Source: Callaeas wilsoni (lineage: Eukaryota > Chordata > Aves > Passeriformes > Callaeidae). From it: a DNA stretch of 64,000 bases. The notes below the pieces were generated by a model. It saw nothing but the letters and a program-made list of their open reading frames with translations. It searched no databases and was not told the DNA's origin. Below are positions 49,766-62,400 of the stretch, one piece after another. The translations under genes were made by a program, and so were the position numbers. Location of the stretch: positions 310,001 through 374,000 of the forward strand of contig VWPU01012712.1 of NCBI GenBank assembly GCA_013398955.1, read 5' to 3'. Within the stretch, counting starts at the first letter, position 1; the number at the start of each line of letters is the position of its first letter.

Positions 49766-50632
49766 GTCCTTGGAGAGGACTTTTCCATACAGCTGTGCTG
49801 CCTAGTCCTGTAGATCCACAGCCTAGAGAAACAGTGCTCCTTATGATCATGGTTTTCCCCCAAAATAAGAGACAGGAAGATCCCAAAGCTGCAGTGGAAT
49901 AGACAAATTAAAGGGTTTTGGTATGTGCTTATGTCCAGGTTGCATTACCTGATCTCCAAGTTGAGATGCCAGAAATGCTGAACCTGAAGACTGCTAAATA
50001 TATTATTAAGAGGTATTTTTATGTTACTGGTTCAGACAGAAAAGAAGACATTTCAATTCTCTGAAAGCAAATGTTTTCAGTTTAAATGTCTATATGTGTG
50101 TATATTTAGAAAAAGGTATGATTGATACACTTGTCCGGTCTTGCTTTCAGCTAAAGGGGAAGGAAAGATTCTGCTGGAAGCAGTACATTTGTCTTTATCT
50201 TCTACCAGTAAAAGGTTTCTCAGGGAAACTTATAAACAATTCTGTAGGTTAAAAGGGCTCCAGGGTACATCTAACATAACACTGATGGCCCAGACTGGAG
50301 AGCCATAAATGACTTCTCCCTTTCTTCCACATGTCTGAAAAACAAGTGCAGAAAAGTGTGATGCAGCTATAAAAGCTTTGAAATGTGTGAAGCTTCTGAA
50401 AAGAAATGTTTCCCCAGAATGCATCATGGAGTTGCATCGTGAAGAAACAGCTTCATACATTCATAGCACAGAATAGAAAAGTTTTTAAAGCTGCGTCTTC
50501 TCTGCACCTCACTCCCAAGGGGTACAGGAAGGCAAAACAGGCCAATGGGTGTAATCTGGCACTCTCTTTCCATAATTTCTTTATAGTTCTGACTTGGGAG
50601 CTCAGAGAGCAGAGGAAAGTCTTTTTGTATTT
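49766..50632. other. Single-copy DNA, no gene recognised
   Basis: No repeat or coding homology seen. Open frames on both strands near 50230-50500 are short and without known domains. Confidence 0.55.
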
Positions 50633-50842
50633 GAATCACAGAATCATAGAATGGCCTGTGTTGGAATGCAGGATCATCTCGTTCCACCCCCTGCCCTGGG
50701 CAGGGACACCTGCATCTTGTCCAGGTTGCCCCAAGCCCCATCCAACCTGGCCTTCCAGAACGCTTCCAGAAATGGGACATCCACAACTTCTCCGGGCAAC
50801 CAGGAAGCCTCATAGTAAAGATGTTTTTCCTGATATATCCAT
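50633..50842 (-). mobile_element. CR1 LINE, 3' end fragment
   Basis: Antisense CR1: AATCACAGAATCATAGAATG, GGGCAGGGACACCTGCATCT, CCAAGCCCCATCCAACCTGG, CTTCTCCGGGCAACCAGGAA, ending near TTTTTCCTGATATATCC. A gap of about 25 bases relative to the usual sequence follows GGGCAACC. The frames at 50406-50876, 50424-50813 and 50594-50815 owe their length to this repeat. Confidence 0.93.
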
Positions 50843-51924
50843 GTCATTGGTGTTGTATCATATGCAAAAGATATAAGACAAATAAAATCTAAGCCTATCT
50901 GACTCCAAACAAGAAGATATGATAATGATACTATCTGCTTCTTTAAGATTTTTTTTTTAATTTTACAGTATCCTATTTTTGTGTGGCCTGATGGAAATAG
51001 TGAGTAGTTAGCTCTCTATAGAAACTTGCAATACATCAAAAGTTTCTAGACTGACATGGTGCTTCAGTCATATTCCTTTTGGTTTAGTGAAAATGTCATT
51101 TTTTGTTGTTGTTGAGGTAACTTTAGCTTTATGCTTTTCAGAAGAACCAGTTTCTTGGAAAGGCCTGGATTGAATGTAAATCAGTGTCCTGAAGCAGCCT
51201 GCAAATTTTCCAGACATCTAGTCTGACACTTTTAGGTTCCCAGGTGTCATCTCATGGGAAAAAAATAGCAGTAAAGATGCCTGCAGTTTGTAAACAATGG
51301 CAAGAAGAACATCCTGACAGGAGGCTGTAATGTGATCTTTTTCTCTTAGTTATTTACTTGCTGAAGAGCGAGATTTTTTCCTCCAGTCCCTTCCATGACA
51401 GGAGGATCCTGCCCTGTGCACCACAAAAATATTCAACACTTGCCTCCATGAAGCAAAGAAAGAGAAGCCCCTGGGGCTCCTGCCTTGGCAATCTGCCTTG
51501 CAGGTGGGACCTGCAGAGACACAGTCCCATGTAGCAGAATTTGGTATTTCCCTCGTCGTTTCGATGTTGCAGCAGCACTGCACATCCAGGTCTCCAAGTC
51601 CCAAAGATGATAGGACCATTTCCAAACTGTCGTTGGTGTAAGAAGTCCATCAATGATCTAGTCATAGCCAGGAAGTAAATGAGTCAGGACAGCAGTGGGT
51701 TCATTCAACACGTGGAAGGAAACAGAGTGTAGAGACTTTCTCAGTGCTGGAGGCAGTTGTGTATGGCCTTGATGTTTGTCATCAAGCACTGGATCCCAGC
51801 ACTGGCTGTGACACATAATTCTGCCTTCAGAAGGCAGAGGAGGACAACATCCAGCTTGTGCCTCCAGGTGGAAGAAATTTGCATGCAAAGACACAGTCTG
51901 ATACATCACAAACCATGCTCATTG
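50843..51924. other. Unassigned DNA, no gene recognised
   Basis: The stretch 51350-51920 is moderately G/C-rich with overlapping - strand frames of 91 and 103 codons. I could not match it to CR1, to an LTR or to a gene. It leads directly into the CR1 tail at 51925. Confidence 0.45.
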
Positions 51925-52018
51925 CAGGGGTGTTGGACTAGATGGTCCTAAAGGGTGCCTTCCAATCCAAACCACATTGTGATTCTATGATTCCATTCTT
52001 CTGTCATTCTCTGATTCA
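51925..52018 (+). mobile_element. CR1 LINE, short sense tail
   Basis: CAGGGGTGTTGGACTAGATG, GTGCCTTCCAATCCAAACCA and then GTGATTCTATGATTCCATTC with a further CATTCTCTGATTC unit are the sense CR1 3' terminus including two to three tail repeats. The body upstream is missing. Confidence 0.92.
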
Positions 52019-53569
52019 ATTAAATGTGCTTCCTTCCAGAGTCTAATGAGTTTTTCTGAGTTGCTGCGCAAGCTATGCCTTCAGCTTGCAACCACTATCT
52101 TTAACTAGCTTTAACAGACCAGGGATTTTGCTTACAAATATTTCAACATAAGGCTTTTCAGTTGTTATGAAATGAGTCAAATGTGACTAGATAGAGCCAG
52201 CTGTCATGCAAGCTTCTCCCCGTGCTTTTGCCAGGCTGTCGCTGTGTGCGGTACCTATATACCACCATACAGCATCTTGGCTGTTACAGCTTTGTATAGC
52301 AAGGCTGAAGATACGAGCTGGCCCTGAACGTCGCCAGCCTTAAAGGCACACATATAGAGCTCCAAATATAGCAGATGCAAAGCAATTGTCACCTTAAAGA
52401 AGGCATGTTGCACTGATAAGTCAATGGCGTTACTAACAGCTCTGGGAGCAGTTAGACCTTCCCCTTCTCTGTATTATCTATCTGTCCAAATCCCTGGGAG
52501 ACCCTCACAATACAGATTCACAGATAGTATTTCAGAGCAACCAATTCAGCACTATAAGTCTGGTAATGTTATATCTTTCATGATCCCAGATTTACAAATG
52601 GTGTGGTTTCAACAGTGTAAGTCTGGTCGTATTCCGAGTGGCAGATTCACAAATAGTGAGATTTATTGATTGCTGCAACAGAATGAATTTCAGAAACTGC
52701 CATTGATACATACTCTGATATCAGAACACATAGGCAATAGTATTACTGGGTAATAAAACTTACCAAATTGACATCTTTATGGCAGAGGAGATGGGGACAG
52801 CCCAGCAGCCATCCTAGGATACAAAAGTGGATGTCTCTTCTAAGCTTCCTTCCCTCTTCTGCTCTATTTATGTTGTTGAGGGTGGGGAAAAGATGAAATT
52901 TCAGCCAATGTCATTTCATGTTTGGGTGGAGTTTGAGTGTCTTTGTAAAACAAGACATGTAAAGCATGTACAGATTTTACTTCATTAGTGTGGATAAAGG
53001 TGTGAAAAGTAATAAATATTTTTGAGTTAACATCTGGTCGCTGGTTAGTCCATTCCATTGGCTTAGTTCCCATAAGTTCCATAGTTTAAACAGAGCATGA
53101 CTACAACACCTCTGTGCCACTCCATCCTTTGTTTCATTCCTTTCTCAGGGAAGTACAACAAGCTTCCTGTGCTCCTCTTCCTCAAGCTGCAGACAGTTTG
53201 TTTCTACTGAATTATTGCCAACATGGACTTGTCCTTCTTGAGCTTTGTCTTACAGTATTTTTCCACAAAGTCTGAGTTTGGTTAATGGAAACAAACATGC
53301 ACATTTTCTGAGGTTAAGAAACTGCATCCCCTTGTATCACTTCGGAGAATTTTTACACACCTCTTATTTGGGGAACCTCACAGACAAACATGTGGGATGA
53401 TCAGCAAAGAGCAACCTCATCTGCCACAAAACCAGACTTTCTTTAATGGATCTTATTTTTAACAGTTTCTTCTTCTCTGTTCTTTTCTGAGACTGTAAAT
53501 TCAGGTTCCATCTATGCTGAAATCCACCGTTATTGGTGCTTCAGTTTTTCAGAAGAGATTTGTAGAAAC
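52019..53569. other. Single-copy DNA with a CpG cluster and small tandem duplication
   Basis: Holds a CpG-bearing patch (52217-52335) and three copies of a 16-base word (52513-52657). No gene recognised; the 81-codon frame 52424-52669 (+) spans the duplicated words. Confidence 0.5.
52513..52657 (+). repeat. Diverged short tandem duplication
   Basis: CAGATTCACAGATAGT (52513), CAGATTTACAAATGGT (52587) and CAGATTCACAAATAGT (52642) recur at spacings of 74 and 55 bases. Between them AGTCTGGTAATG and AGTCTGGTCGTA also correspond, so the units share more than the 16-base word. This looks like an old local duplication with a deletion in the second unit. Confidence 0.7.
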
Positions 53570-54180
53570 AAGTGCTGGAGCACTTGCCCTTGAAGACTGA
53601 GGCATAGAAGTCACTGGAAACCTTGGCCTTCTCTGTGTCCAAGGCAGCCAGGTCTTGTATTTCCTTGCTGAGAGAGCCCACATTATCCCTAGTTTTTCTC
53701 TTGCTTGCAACATATCCCTAGAAGCCCTTCCTGTTATCCTTAACGTCCCTGGCCAGACTCAGTTCTAAGTGAGTCATGTCTTCCCTAACCTTGTCTCTAA
53801 CTTCCCATACAATTTCCCTGTAGTCCTCCCCAGACACTTCTCCTTGTTTCCACTTCCTGAAAGTTTCTTTTTTTCCTCTCCGAGTTTGCACAGCAGCCCC
53901 ATATCCTTGGAGGTCTCCTGGCACTTTTGTGCAATTTCCTCTTTTTTGGGATGCATTCCTACTGAGCTTGGAGGAAGAGATCCTTTAAATTCAACCACAT
54001 TCTTGGGCCTCTCTGCCCTCCAGCATTCTATGCCATGGGACGCTAACCAGTAGATCCTTGAAGAGGCCAAAGTCTGCTCTCCTGAAGTCCAGGGCAGTGA
54101 GCTTGCTGCAAGCCCTTCTTGCTGCTGTGAAGGTAATTTGCGTAATTTAGGACTTCAAGTTCCAGAGCTGCAGTGGAGCG
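53570..54180 (-). pseudogene. CR1 ORF2 internal fragment (endonuclease end to start of reverse transcriptase)
   Basis: Antisense translation gives [20 protein letters not shown] and [14 protein letters not shown] (frame 53924 down to 53718), the linker segment of CR1 ORF2 between endonuclease and reverse transcriptase. Upstream, in another frame (54070 down to 53774), comes the KDLLxxxPWDxxxE-type region around a GGCAGAGAGGCCCAAGAATG word, and before that the block for the endonuclease end near 54060-54120. Downstream the match continues to about 53570 with the ENVG...EKAKV...FYASVF-like portion, again out of frame. So there are at least two frameshifts and stops. The copy lacks the whole catalytic polymerase region and the 3' end, which is unusual because CR1 insertions begin at the 3' end. 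Inactive. Confidence 0.88.
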
Positions 54181-57100
54181 TTTTTCATCAACATAGAACA
54201 AAACCCCTCGCTTCCCTCACCTGCCACTTCCCCATGAACCTCTTAAGGCTGCTGAAACTTTTATAGCAGTTTCCTGCTAGATCCTGGAAACCAGAACTAC
54301 GCTTCATACAGTGTTCAGGTGGAGTGGGCCAAATCCCCTTCTGGTGTAAACCAGAGGCAACACTTTACACTACAGTACATTTACATTAACCTCTAGGAAC
54401 TTTCTGCAGCACGAGACGTGGCCCTTCAGCCTTGGCACCTTTTAGAGTACACATATTAATGAAAATAAAATAAGACAACAGCAACAGGGAAGTGCATGTA
54501 AACTTGCAGATTTCAAATCTTTTCTTACCCCAAACCGAGCACATAGGGAAAGATAAATGGCAATTTGTTGCAAGCAGGGAACAGTTGATAAATGTGTTGG
54601 GTTCATGATCTAGTGTAAGACATTTTCTTTTGCTTTGCCTGGGGAAAATAAAATAAAATATATCCAGCTAACTAACAGCTCAGCCATTTTCCTCTACATC
54701 CAGCTGCCCTTACCCGATTGCATCATGAAAAGACTGGCTCACATGAGGGAAACTGATCATTCCCAGGTTCAGCTTCCTCGCAGGAGGGCAGGTTGAAGAT
54801 GCTGTTGTTGTTTTCTTTTCTTTCCCTCTGAAGTGCCTCCTTCTGGTGTGTCAGCTTGGTGCTGCTCTTTTTTGCGTATGTGGGATTTCATCTCCCTGCT
54901 CTGTGCTCCCTGTTGGATGTCTCTAATGAGATCATTTGGACTTGGGTTTCAATTGACTTTGGTGACCCCCAGGCTCAAAGATCTGAAGGAAAAATCTAGT
55001 ATAGATGACTCTCTTAATTTTTTAAAATTTTTTTTTCTCTTCGCTTGTTTTGTTAGGGCTTTTTTGTATAGTTTTTTGTTCATTTGTTTGGGGGAGTTTG
55101 AGAGGGTTGGTCTTTGTTTTTGTTGTTTTGAGGGGAAAAAAGATTAGGAAAAAAGACAACAAAAAAAAAGTTTATTTTCATGTGAAATTGAAAACTGTGC
55201 TTAACTAAAGTCTTCAAGGATTTAGGGGATGGTTTATTTTAGAAATCAGAGTCGGACTTTTCACTTAGTCATTGGAATACCATAATGGAATTTCTTTCCA
55301 GTCCACATTTTATACTGCTTTTTTCTCATTCTTTCCTTTTCAAGCCATAAGAAGTTTCTTTTTGGAGAAGGACCTGGGGAAATTAATGGCACCCAGCCTC
55401 TCCAAGGAGCAGCGCGACATTCCCCCCTCTCCATTCCCCCCACATTCCTTTGGTTCCAGACCTGTTAGAGAGTTTCTGTGAGTCAGTACTGGCTAATGTC
55501 AGACTGGTTTGTCCTTGAGCATAATATATTGGGGAGTGAATAGAGTCCTCATCCTGGTCCCCAGCTGACAATGAGCCCATCCTGGAAGAGGAGGTGATAA
55601 TTAGCTGCTCTGCTGGCATCCTTAGAAGAAGAAGAAGTAGGGATTGATTGGGCTCTGTAGCCCAAATTGCCTACTTGCCTCTAAAAGAAAGATCTGGGCA
55701 TTGTTTCAGAATAATGTAAGAGGCTGGTGCTGCTCCCATTCAGGCGGTGTGGAGTGAGATAGATCTTGTGTGGTGCAAGAGAGCAATGGTCCATTGAAGA
55801 GAAATTCAATAGGTGATCTTGTCTGGTACAAAGGTTTGTTTCAGCTCATGAATTATGCACGAGGCTCACTCATTTTGATCACCATTTCATGCTCTCCTCT
55901 CAGCATGGCTCAGCCAGCCATGTCACGGGGCAGGGACGCGCCGATGTGACAGCATGCAGCTTTGTGTGACCCCAGACCCAAGCCCAGCCCAAGGATACTG
56001 CCTCTCCCAGCCTCCTGCCTTGCCCTGCAAGTCCCTCCCCATCGCCACGTGCATTGGGTGCAAATATGATTCAGAGAGCACAGGATGAAATGGCTGTGGT
56101 GCCAGTTTGGCACTTTCCATGAACAACAAAATCGCCACAAATTTAAATATATAATGAACTAGTGATCAGAGGGTTTATTTTCTTAAAAAAGTTCTACTTG
56201 TTGCACCTAGTCAAACTGCTAACTTTTACCTCCAAAATATTTCTAGGTAATGTTTCCTTCCTGCCATCTAGCAATCACTGCTAGAGCAACAATATTGCAG
56301 GAAAATAGTACAAACCACAATGGAACATCCAAAAGCTTGGCTTGCTTTAGCCTGTTTTCTGCACAGCAGGCCCTGCCTTTAATATCACATCTTAACAGAG
56401 AACAATTTCTCTGGGAAAAGCAATAATCATGCAATTTGCTCACTGTGCCTCTGTATAGTTACAGACTCTCAATGGGAAAGGAGGCAAATCATTTGGATTT
56501 CTGTTTTAATGGGATGCAGTACTGAAAGAAAGAGACATTGGTGAAACCTTCAGATGTGTTCATCTTATATTCGGTTATGGACCAACTTCCTTATGCTCAG
56601 AGACACCTCACGTTAATGATTAAACTTCTCAAATGTGTAATGTGAGAAAGGAGAGAAAACCAGATTTTCCCTTCAAGAATCCTTTGTGAAAACCAGAGGT
56701 GAAAATGAGAAGGCAGGAATGCCAACAAGGTAACTTACATGTCATGCAGGTAACAGAAAACAACTTATCTTGTGCCATATGGTATCGCTGATAAGGTAGC
56801 TGAGGTGATTTCCTGTATTGGTGCTCCAGGTTGATGCTAATTTTGGACACGTAGGATAAACCTTTCAGCCTCTTCCTAAAAATTCAACCCCTCAGTGGCT
56901 GCCACTGGACTGAGTCCATCAGTGATCACCCAGGAGATCTTTCTCTATCCCAATCTTCCGTGCTTTAAAAATCCCACTTCCATTCTGACAGCTCACTACC
57001 ATGCCAGTGATTATATGCTTTCAAGATGATTTGAGCACAGTGAAGAAACAGAAATATTACAGAAAATCACCCCTGGGAGCACGCTGCTGATCAGCACTGC

Positions 57101-57576
57101 TGGATGTTGTCTGCAGCATTCGTGCCATAAGTGGCATCTCATTGCCTCCAGCATCGGGACCATCTGGTTGTGGCTCCTGCAGCCGCAGAGGGCTGTAGAC
57201 CCTCACAGGGGACATCCAGAGATGGAAGGGGAACACCCATGGAGGCAGAAATACTGGGGAAAGAGCGAGACCAACAAATGTGGTTAAAATAATTACGGTA
57301 AAAAATCCCAGATCCTTACTACATGTTAAAATACTGACCCCTGAATTATCATTCACTTTCTGCTGTCAAAGTGTGAATTTAGTGCTGTGTAAAGTGCCAG
57401 AGTGGTAGCTCTGGGGAGCTGAGGCCTATGTACCTAGGATAGAGGGAAGAAACTAAACAAGCGTTCCTTCATACAAACCTGCAAATGTGTCTCATCTCCA
57501 GCTGCGCAGGAGCCACGGGGAGAAGAACCCCTCTCAAGTAAGGAGGCCAGGGGAATCCCACAGCTGTTCTGGATCG
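54181..57576. other. Single-copy DNA, no gene recognised
   Basis: Holds a T/G-rich run near 55015-55140 that creates a Phe/Leu/Cys-rich frame (54833-55147). Other frames (55383-55619, -; 55910-56140, -; 57057-57356, -) have no known domain. A G/C-richer patch with a few CpG lies at about 55920-56050. Confidence 0.5.
55015..55140. repeat. T/G-rich low-complexity tract
   Basis: Runs of T broken by G, with TTTTTGTTG-type words at the end; no strict period. Confidence 0.75.
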
Positions 57577-57999
57577 CAGAATCACAGAATAATTTGGATT
57601 GGAAGGGATCCTAAAGCTCATCTCATTCCACCCCCTGCCATGGGCAGGGACACCTTCCACTATCCCAAGTTGCTCCAAACCCCGTCCAACCTGGCCTTGG
57701 ACACTTCCAGGGATGGGGCAGCCACAGCTTCTCTGGGTAACCAGGACCTCAGTACCCTCACAGGGAAGAATTCCTTCCCCATATTGCATCTAACCCTGCC
57801 CTCTGTCATTGTAAAGTCATTCTGCCTTTTCCTGTCATTCCAGACCCCTGTCCAAAGTCCCTCTCCTGTAGCACCTCTACATGTAGGAAGGTAGCAATAA
57901 AGTCACCCTGAAGCTTCCTCTTCTTCAGACTGAATGATCCAAATTCTTTCAGCCTTTCCCCATAGGAGAGTTGCTCCATTCCTCTAATCATCTTTGTGG
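57577..57999 (-). mobile_element. CR1 LINE, 3' UTR and pol-end fragment, about 420 bp
   Basis: Antisense CR1: tail GCAGAATCACAGAATAATTT, then GCCATGGGCAGGGACACCTT, CTTGGACACTTCCAGGGATG, the CTTCTCTGGGTAACCAGGAC block with the same short gap seen at 50.8 kb, and farther on AAAGTCACCCTGAAGCTTCC and CATAGGAGAGTTGCTCCATT, which is the end of the pol frame. It is well preserved and shares subfamily words with the copy at 28452. The frames 57487-57894 and 57469-57789 are repeat translations. Confidence 0.95.
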
Positions 58000-59325
58000 A
58001 TACACAGAGCCCGCAGTGTAGGTAAGCAGCTGAGCACAAGTTAAAGCGCAAAATAGTTTAAGTGCAAGGTTAGCTGTTTTTCCAAGTCAGGAATAACAAG
58101 CTGGCTACGTTTCACTCCCCTGATTCTGATGGGTGGCTGAGCGGTGTTGGCTGGAGCAGATCCTGCAGGGAGGTTTACAAGGACCCTTCCAGACCCGCGC
58201 AATTTCACTGCACCCTGAGGGCTCGTTTCACACTGGCGTTACTTTCACTGGTGTGAAAACTGTTAAAATTTGGGGGTGAAACATGAAGCTGATGCATTTC
58301 TTTTTCCAACATGGCTTATCACTGGTTTATTAGGTCCAGCAGATGCAAGAACTGGGCTTGATGGCAGCTCCTGTCGTCCTGGAGATAGAGCATTATCATT
58401 CTGCTACCGGCTTCGCCCCACCTGGCTCTGTCAGCATCGGGCCCTGACACCCTCCCGCACCCCTCTGCGTGTCTCAGGCTGTCTCTTTGAATCTCTCCTC
58501 GAGACTGCCAGGTTTTCCTCCCGGCAGAGGCTGTGAAACACTGGCTGCTCGGGCCTAGGCGAGAGCCCCATGCTGAGCACTGAAGGGCCACATGCAGTCC
58601 GGCAGCCGTGGCCTTGGCCCCGGTGCTGGGGAGCGGCAGTGCGGGCCAGGGCTGGCACATGGTTCACATCAAATTCCCATGTTTTATTTTCCCTAGTTGT
58701 TTTATTAATGGCTGTTTCTAAGTAGGCTTCCTGAGCTGTGCTCACAATGCACTTGCTAGTTTAAACTCCAGTGTGTTCACACCTCCAGCTGCTTACACGG
58801 ACACTGCATTTCCATGCCTTTGCTTTCCCTGGGTCTGATTTTTGCCGGCTGGAAGCTTGTGTTTATCTTGAATTTCCACCAGAACCACTGAGGAGTTGTA
58901 TGAACCCAAGAAAGCAGTCACCACAATGGTGTCACAGTGCCACAGTGTTGTTTTAATAACATTACCACGAAATCAAGATAAAGTTTCATTTCTTATCCAA
59001 CATCATTTTTGTAAAATGAAGTTATTTCCCACAGCTTGAATACAGCCTGTGTTTTTGTGCTACCTTTTGTTTATTTTTTCTGCTTGAGATCAATTAATTT
59101 TTCCTTAGATGTCGTACTTCATTGAGCCCTACTTTGCTTTCTAATTGAGATACTGAGTGTAGTTTTCAGAGCAGTGGACAGCCTTGACTAAGGACAGCAC
59201 TGTCCCCTTTGGACATGAGGCACTGGATTTTAACATTTCTGTATAACTACGACCTCCCTTTAATTAAATTATGGGGAAGACTGAAAAGTCAGTGATAATA
59301 TGTTAAATCCACATCTAATAGAGAT
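58000..59325. other. Single-copy DNA with a CpG-rich block
   Basis: No gene recognised. The CpG-rich part is listed separately. After 58660 the sequence returns to A/T-rich single-copy DNA. Confidence 0.55.
58140..58660. promoter_or_regulatory. CpG-rich block, candidate small CpG island
   Basis: By hand count about 15 CpG occur between 58375 and 58645, in sequence that is roughly 60 percent G+C, with five more at 58140-58250. This differs clearly from the A/T-rich surroundings and no CR1 words are present, so it is not the GC-rich CR1 group. Open frames of 88 codons (+) and 113 and 104 codons (-) cross it without recognisable domains. It could be a promoter-type CpG island, a G/C-rich exon of a gene extending beyond what can be seen, or a chance patch. 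Confidence 0.3.
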
Positions 59326-59433
59326 GAATCATAGGATCATAGAAGGGTTTGAGTTGGAAGTGACCTTAAACACCATCCCATTCCAACATCTTGCCACGGG
59401 CAGGCAAACCTCCACTAGATCAGGCTGCTCACA
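59326..59433 (-). mobile_element. CR1 LINE, short 3' end fragment
   Basis: Antisense tail GAATCATAGGATCATAGAAG, then GGTTTGAGTTGGAAGTGACC, GCCACGGGCAGGCAAACCTC and CACTAGATCAGGCTGCTCAC, ending near 59433. Two tail repeats are kept. Confidence 0.93.
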
Positions 59434-62400
59434 GAATGGCTCTTACAATTGGATGTTATCATATATGGCCCAAATAACATGCAGCCCTGAAAATACTGGT
59501 AAACCCAGTTATGATTTTATGATGCCTGACCCTTTTGAACTTTCTAGTCCATGGAAATCTGATCTCTGAGGAGAATTCATGTCTAGTCCATAGAGTGGTG
59601 ACCCCTTGAATTCTGATGAGTAGTCTGCTTATCTCCAGCCCATAATTTTGTTTTAAGTAAAAGCAGAACTCTGATTATATTTTTTTAATGCTGGAAGGTT
59701 TTGTAGCTGTTGGGGTGGAGCCTTTCCAGTGACTGAGAGAGGGAGATGTGTCTATCAGGTTCATGATGCAGAGGGCAAATGCCTGTATAGAAATGTATGT
59801 GCTTATTTGTGACACTTCAGGATCCTTATTCTGAATAACAAATTCCTTGGAACAAAATGGGAAAAGTTCACCAGACATATTTACTTACCTTTTCCTGTTC
59901 TAAAATCACACATTTCAAGTCCAAGCAGAATGGTGGGGTTCATCTTCTTCTTGCTTACCACAGAATGTGGAGTTACTCAGTATTTCCTACAATAAGTTCT
60001 GCTGTCAAAACCTTGACAGAATACCCAAAAGCATAGGAAAGATCTCCTCTGTCCTGGGCAAAGTATTCCAGTGGTTAATTACCTATGCATGCTGGGGGTA
60101 GAAACTGACCGTTTTAAGTAGTGAAAATGCTGTAAGAGTCAAATTTTTAACTGCACTTTCCTATTCACTTATTACATTCCTCTTTTGAAGAGGAATTTCA
60201 TGTTAATTTAGTCTTGCGTAAATTTAATGCTTGGGGAAAATAGGAAGTTAATAGCACTGATTTCTTCCAGGTGTGGGACGAAAATGGATTTGCAACATTA
60301 ACTATGCTTCTAGTGTGCAGTGTTTCAGAAATATGCTTCATTTACCATTAAAATGAATATTTTAGAGGCAGAGGTGAGCACAAAAGTATATCTGAGCAGG
60401 GCAGCACATAAAATAGAAGCTTTGCGCCATCATCTACTGTCAATGACTGCTGTTCCACACCCAAGGTGGGAGTCAGACACAATCATCATTAGGAAGAGAA
60501 GGGCTAAGAGTAGTTTTTTAAAATATCTGGAGGGAAAATCGTTGTACAAATAGTCAAAGATATTAAAAAAAAAAACCAGAAAAGCATGGAACAAAATGAA
60601 AATTATCATCAAGAAAAGTATCTGAAATAACCAACGATCCCCTTGCAATCAGGAAGGTGAAGAATTTGTAAATTATTAAAGTACCTTGCACCATCCTTTC
60701 TGAAGTAAAATGTTGTTTAGCTTTTCTACCATCAGATAGCTGGTTTTATTGTGCATAGAAATGAATCTACACTACATCTCTGCCTAGACTACTAACTTGA
60801 ATGAGGTCTTATAGCTATGCTAATTGGAGCTCAAAAACAAAGGATGTGATATTCAGACACGGCTACTCCTGTTTCCCCGGTCCAAATGATCAGGTACCTA
60901 ATCACAAGGGCTGGTTAGCAGGCAACATTTTTAGAGTGAAAATTAATTTTTAAATCCTCTGATTTAAAAAATTTTGCATGTTCTTTATTACTTATCTTCT
61001 ACTGAAACTTCAAGTTGCTGGAAAAATCAGTTTATTTTGGAAACTACACAGGTGCCATATTAAGAAATGCACAGTCTGAGAAAAGCAGTTTACAAATCCA
61101 TATGGTCTATTTGGATATTGAATGAACCACTAATTATCCTGCAACATGTCTTACCAGCAGATGCCTAAGGAAAAAATGTAGGAAAAAACACCATTCAGCT
61201 TCCTAAGGTACTTTTTGAGCCAGACATAGAATTGACATCAGTTTGTTCAATAGCTATCAATGGACCTGAGAAAACACATAAATAATTAGGATGATTTGTC
61301 TGAAAATAGCTTCTTTTACACATGTGTGAATTTATGTCTTTGGGCTACTGATAGAGAAGCAGAAATCACATGAAACTGATCAACATAACATCAAATCCTA
61401 TGACAAATGATTATTTTTGAATACTAAATAGGACACACCAAATAATAAGATGGGGCCAGCAAAGCAGGGAGGTTAAGGAAAGTGCACAAGACACACACTG
61501 ACGAATAGGCCAAGAGATACATCTTGGAGAAGGAAGCACATAAACAAAATCTCCTGGAGAACATGTACAACAGAACTGATCGTGGCCAAGAACATAAAAG
61601 ATTTCTTAGAAGACAAAGTTTTCTCGGAACTCATTTAGATAATGTGTTAAACCATAAAATTAACGCCAGCTTTGCTATACATTTCACTAGGAGAGCAGGA
61701 AAATGTTCCAGTAAAAATCACTCAAGACGTCTTTGAAACAGCCATGTCAGTCTATAATTGTGTCAAAGATGTTAATCCTTGAGCCAAATGGATCGAAGCT
61801 TTTCATCTTCCAAAGGCTGATGCTGCTGGTGAGACCTCAGCTGTGTCTACCCTAAACCACCATGACACTGGGATGCGACAGGTATGAGGTGTGATTGTAC
61901 CTTTGGCACCAACAGGACACTTTTTTAAAGGCAATTAAGGATCCAAAGTCCAAATGAAACTTCCGCAATGTGAGTAACTAAAAAGCTACCGTTTTATTGA
62001 CGATGAAGTTCTGCAGGGATATGCTCAGTATCATAATAGTTTAATTAATTAATTGAATTATAAAAGAGTAGGTCTACCTGCTAAAATTGAAAATGATGTG
62101 AAAGTGAAGAGAAATCAAGGATGCAAGGCCCCCCTGAGGTCTAGAATTCAAGCTGATCTCATAAAAACTGGCGTAACTGAGGAGAAAGGACACATTTCAG
62201 CCACAAGAGTAGGGAACAGCTGTATAGTAGAAAAAAAAAAAATCATCCATAAAATTTCACAATGGAGAATGACTGGTCCAATCCTGCATAAAATATCTGT
62301 CACAGCAAATAGCAAGCTGAACAAATTCAACACTATTATTGGTGATTAAAAAAAAATATAAATAAATACTACCTTACTGGGATGCATAAATAGAAGAAAT

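Noticed and set aside
51350..51920. Possible LTR or extra CR1 body upstream of the tail at 51925
   Set aside because: No LTR ends, polyadenylation layout or CR1 blocks could be identified; left unassigned.
52513..52657. Evenly spaced short words that could suggest a CRISPR array
   Set aside because: Only three diverged words at unequal spacing, with related spacers, in vertebrate DNA; this is a local duplication.
61800..61860. LVRPQL-like translation that could be a CR1 polymerase block
   Set aside because: The following 200 bases do not continue as CR1, so the short match is probably coincidence.
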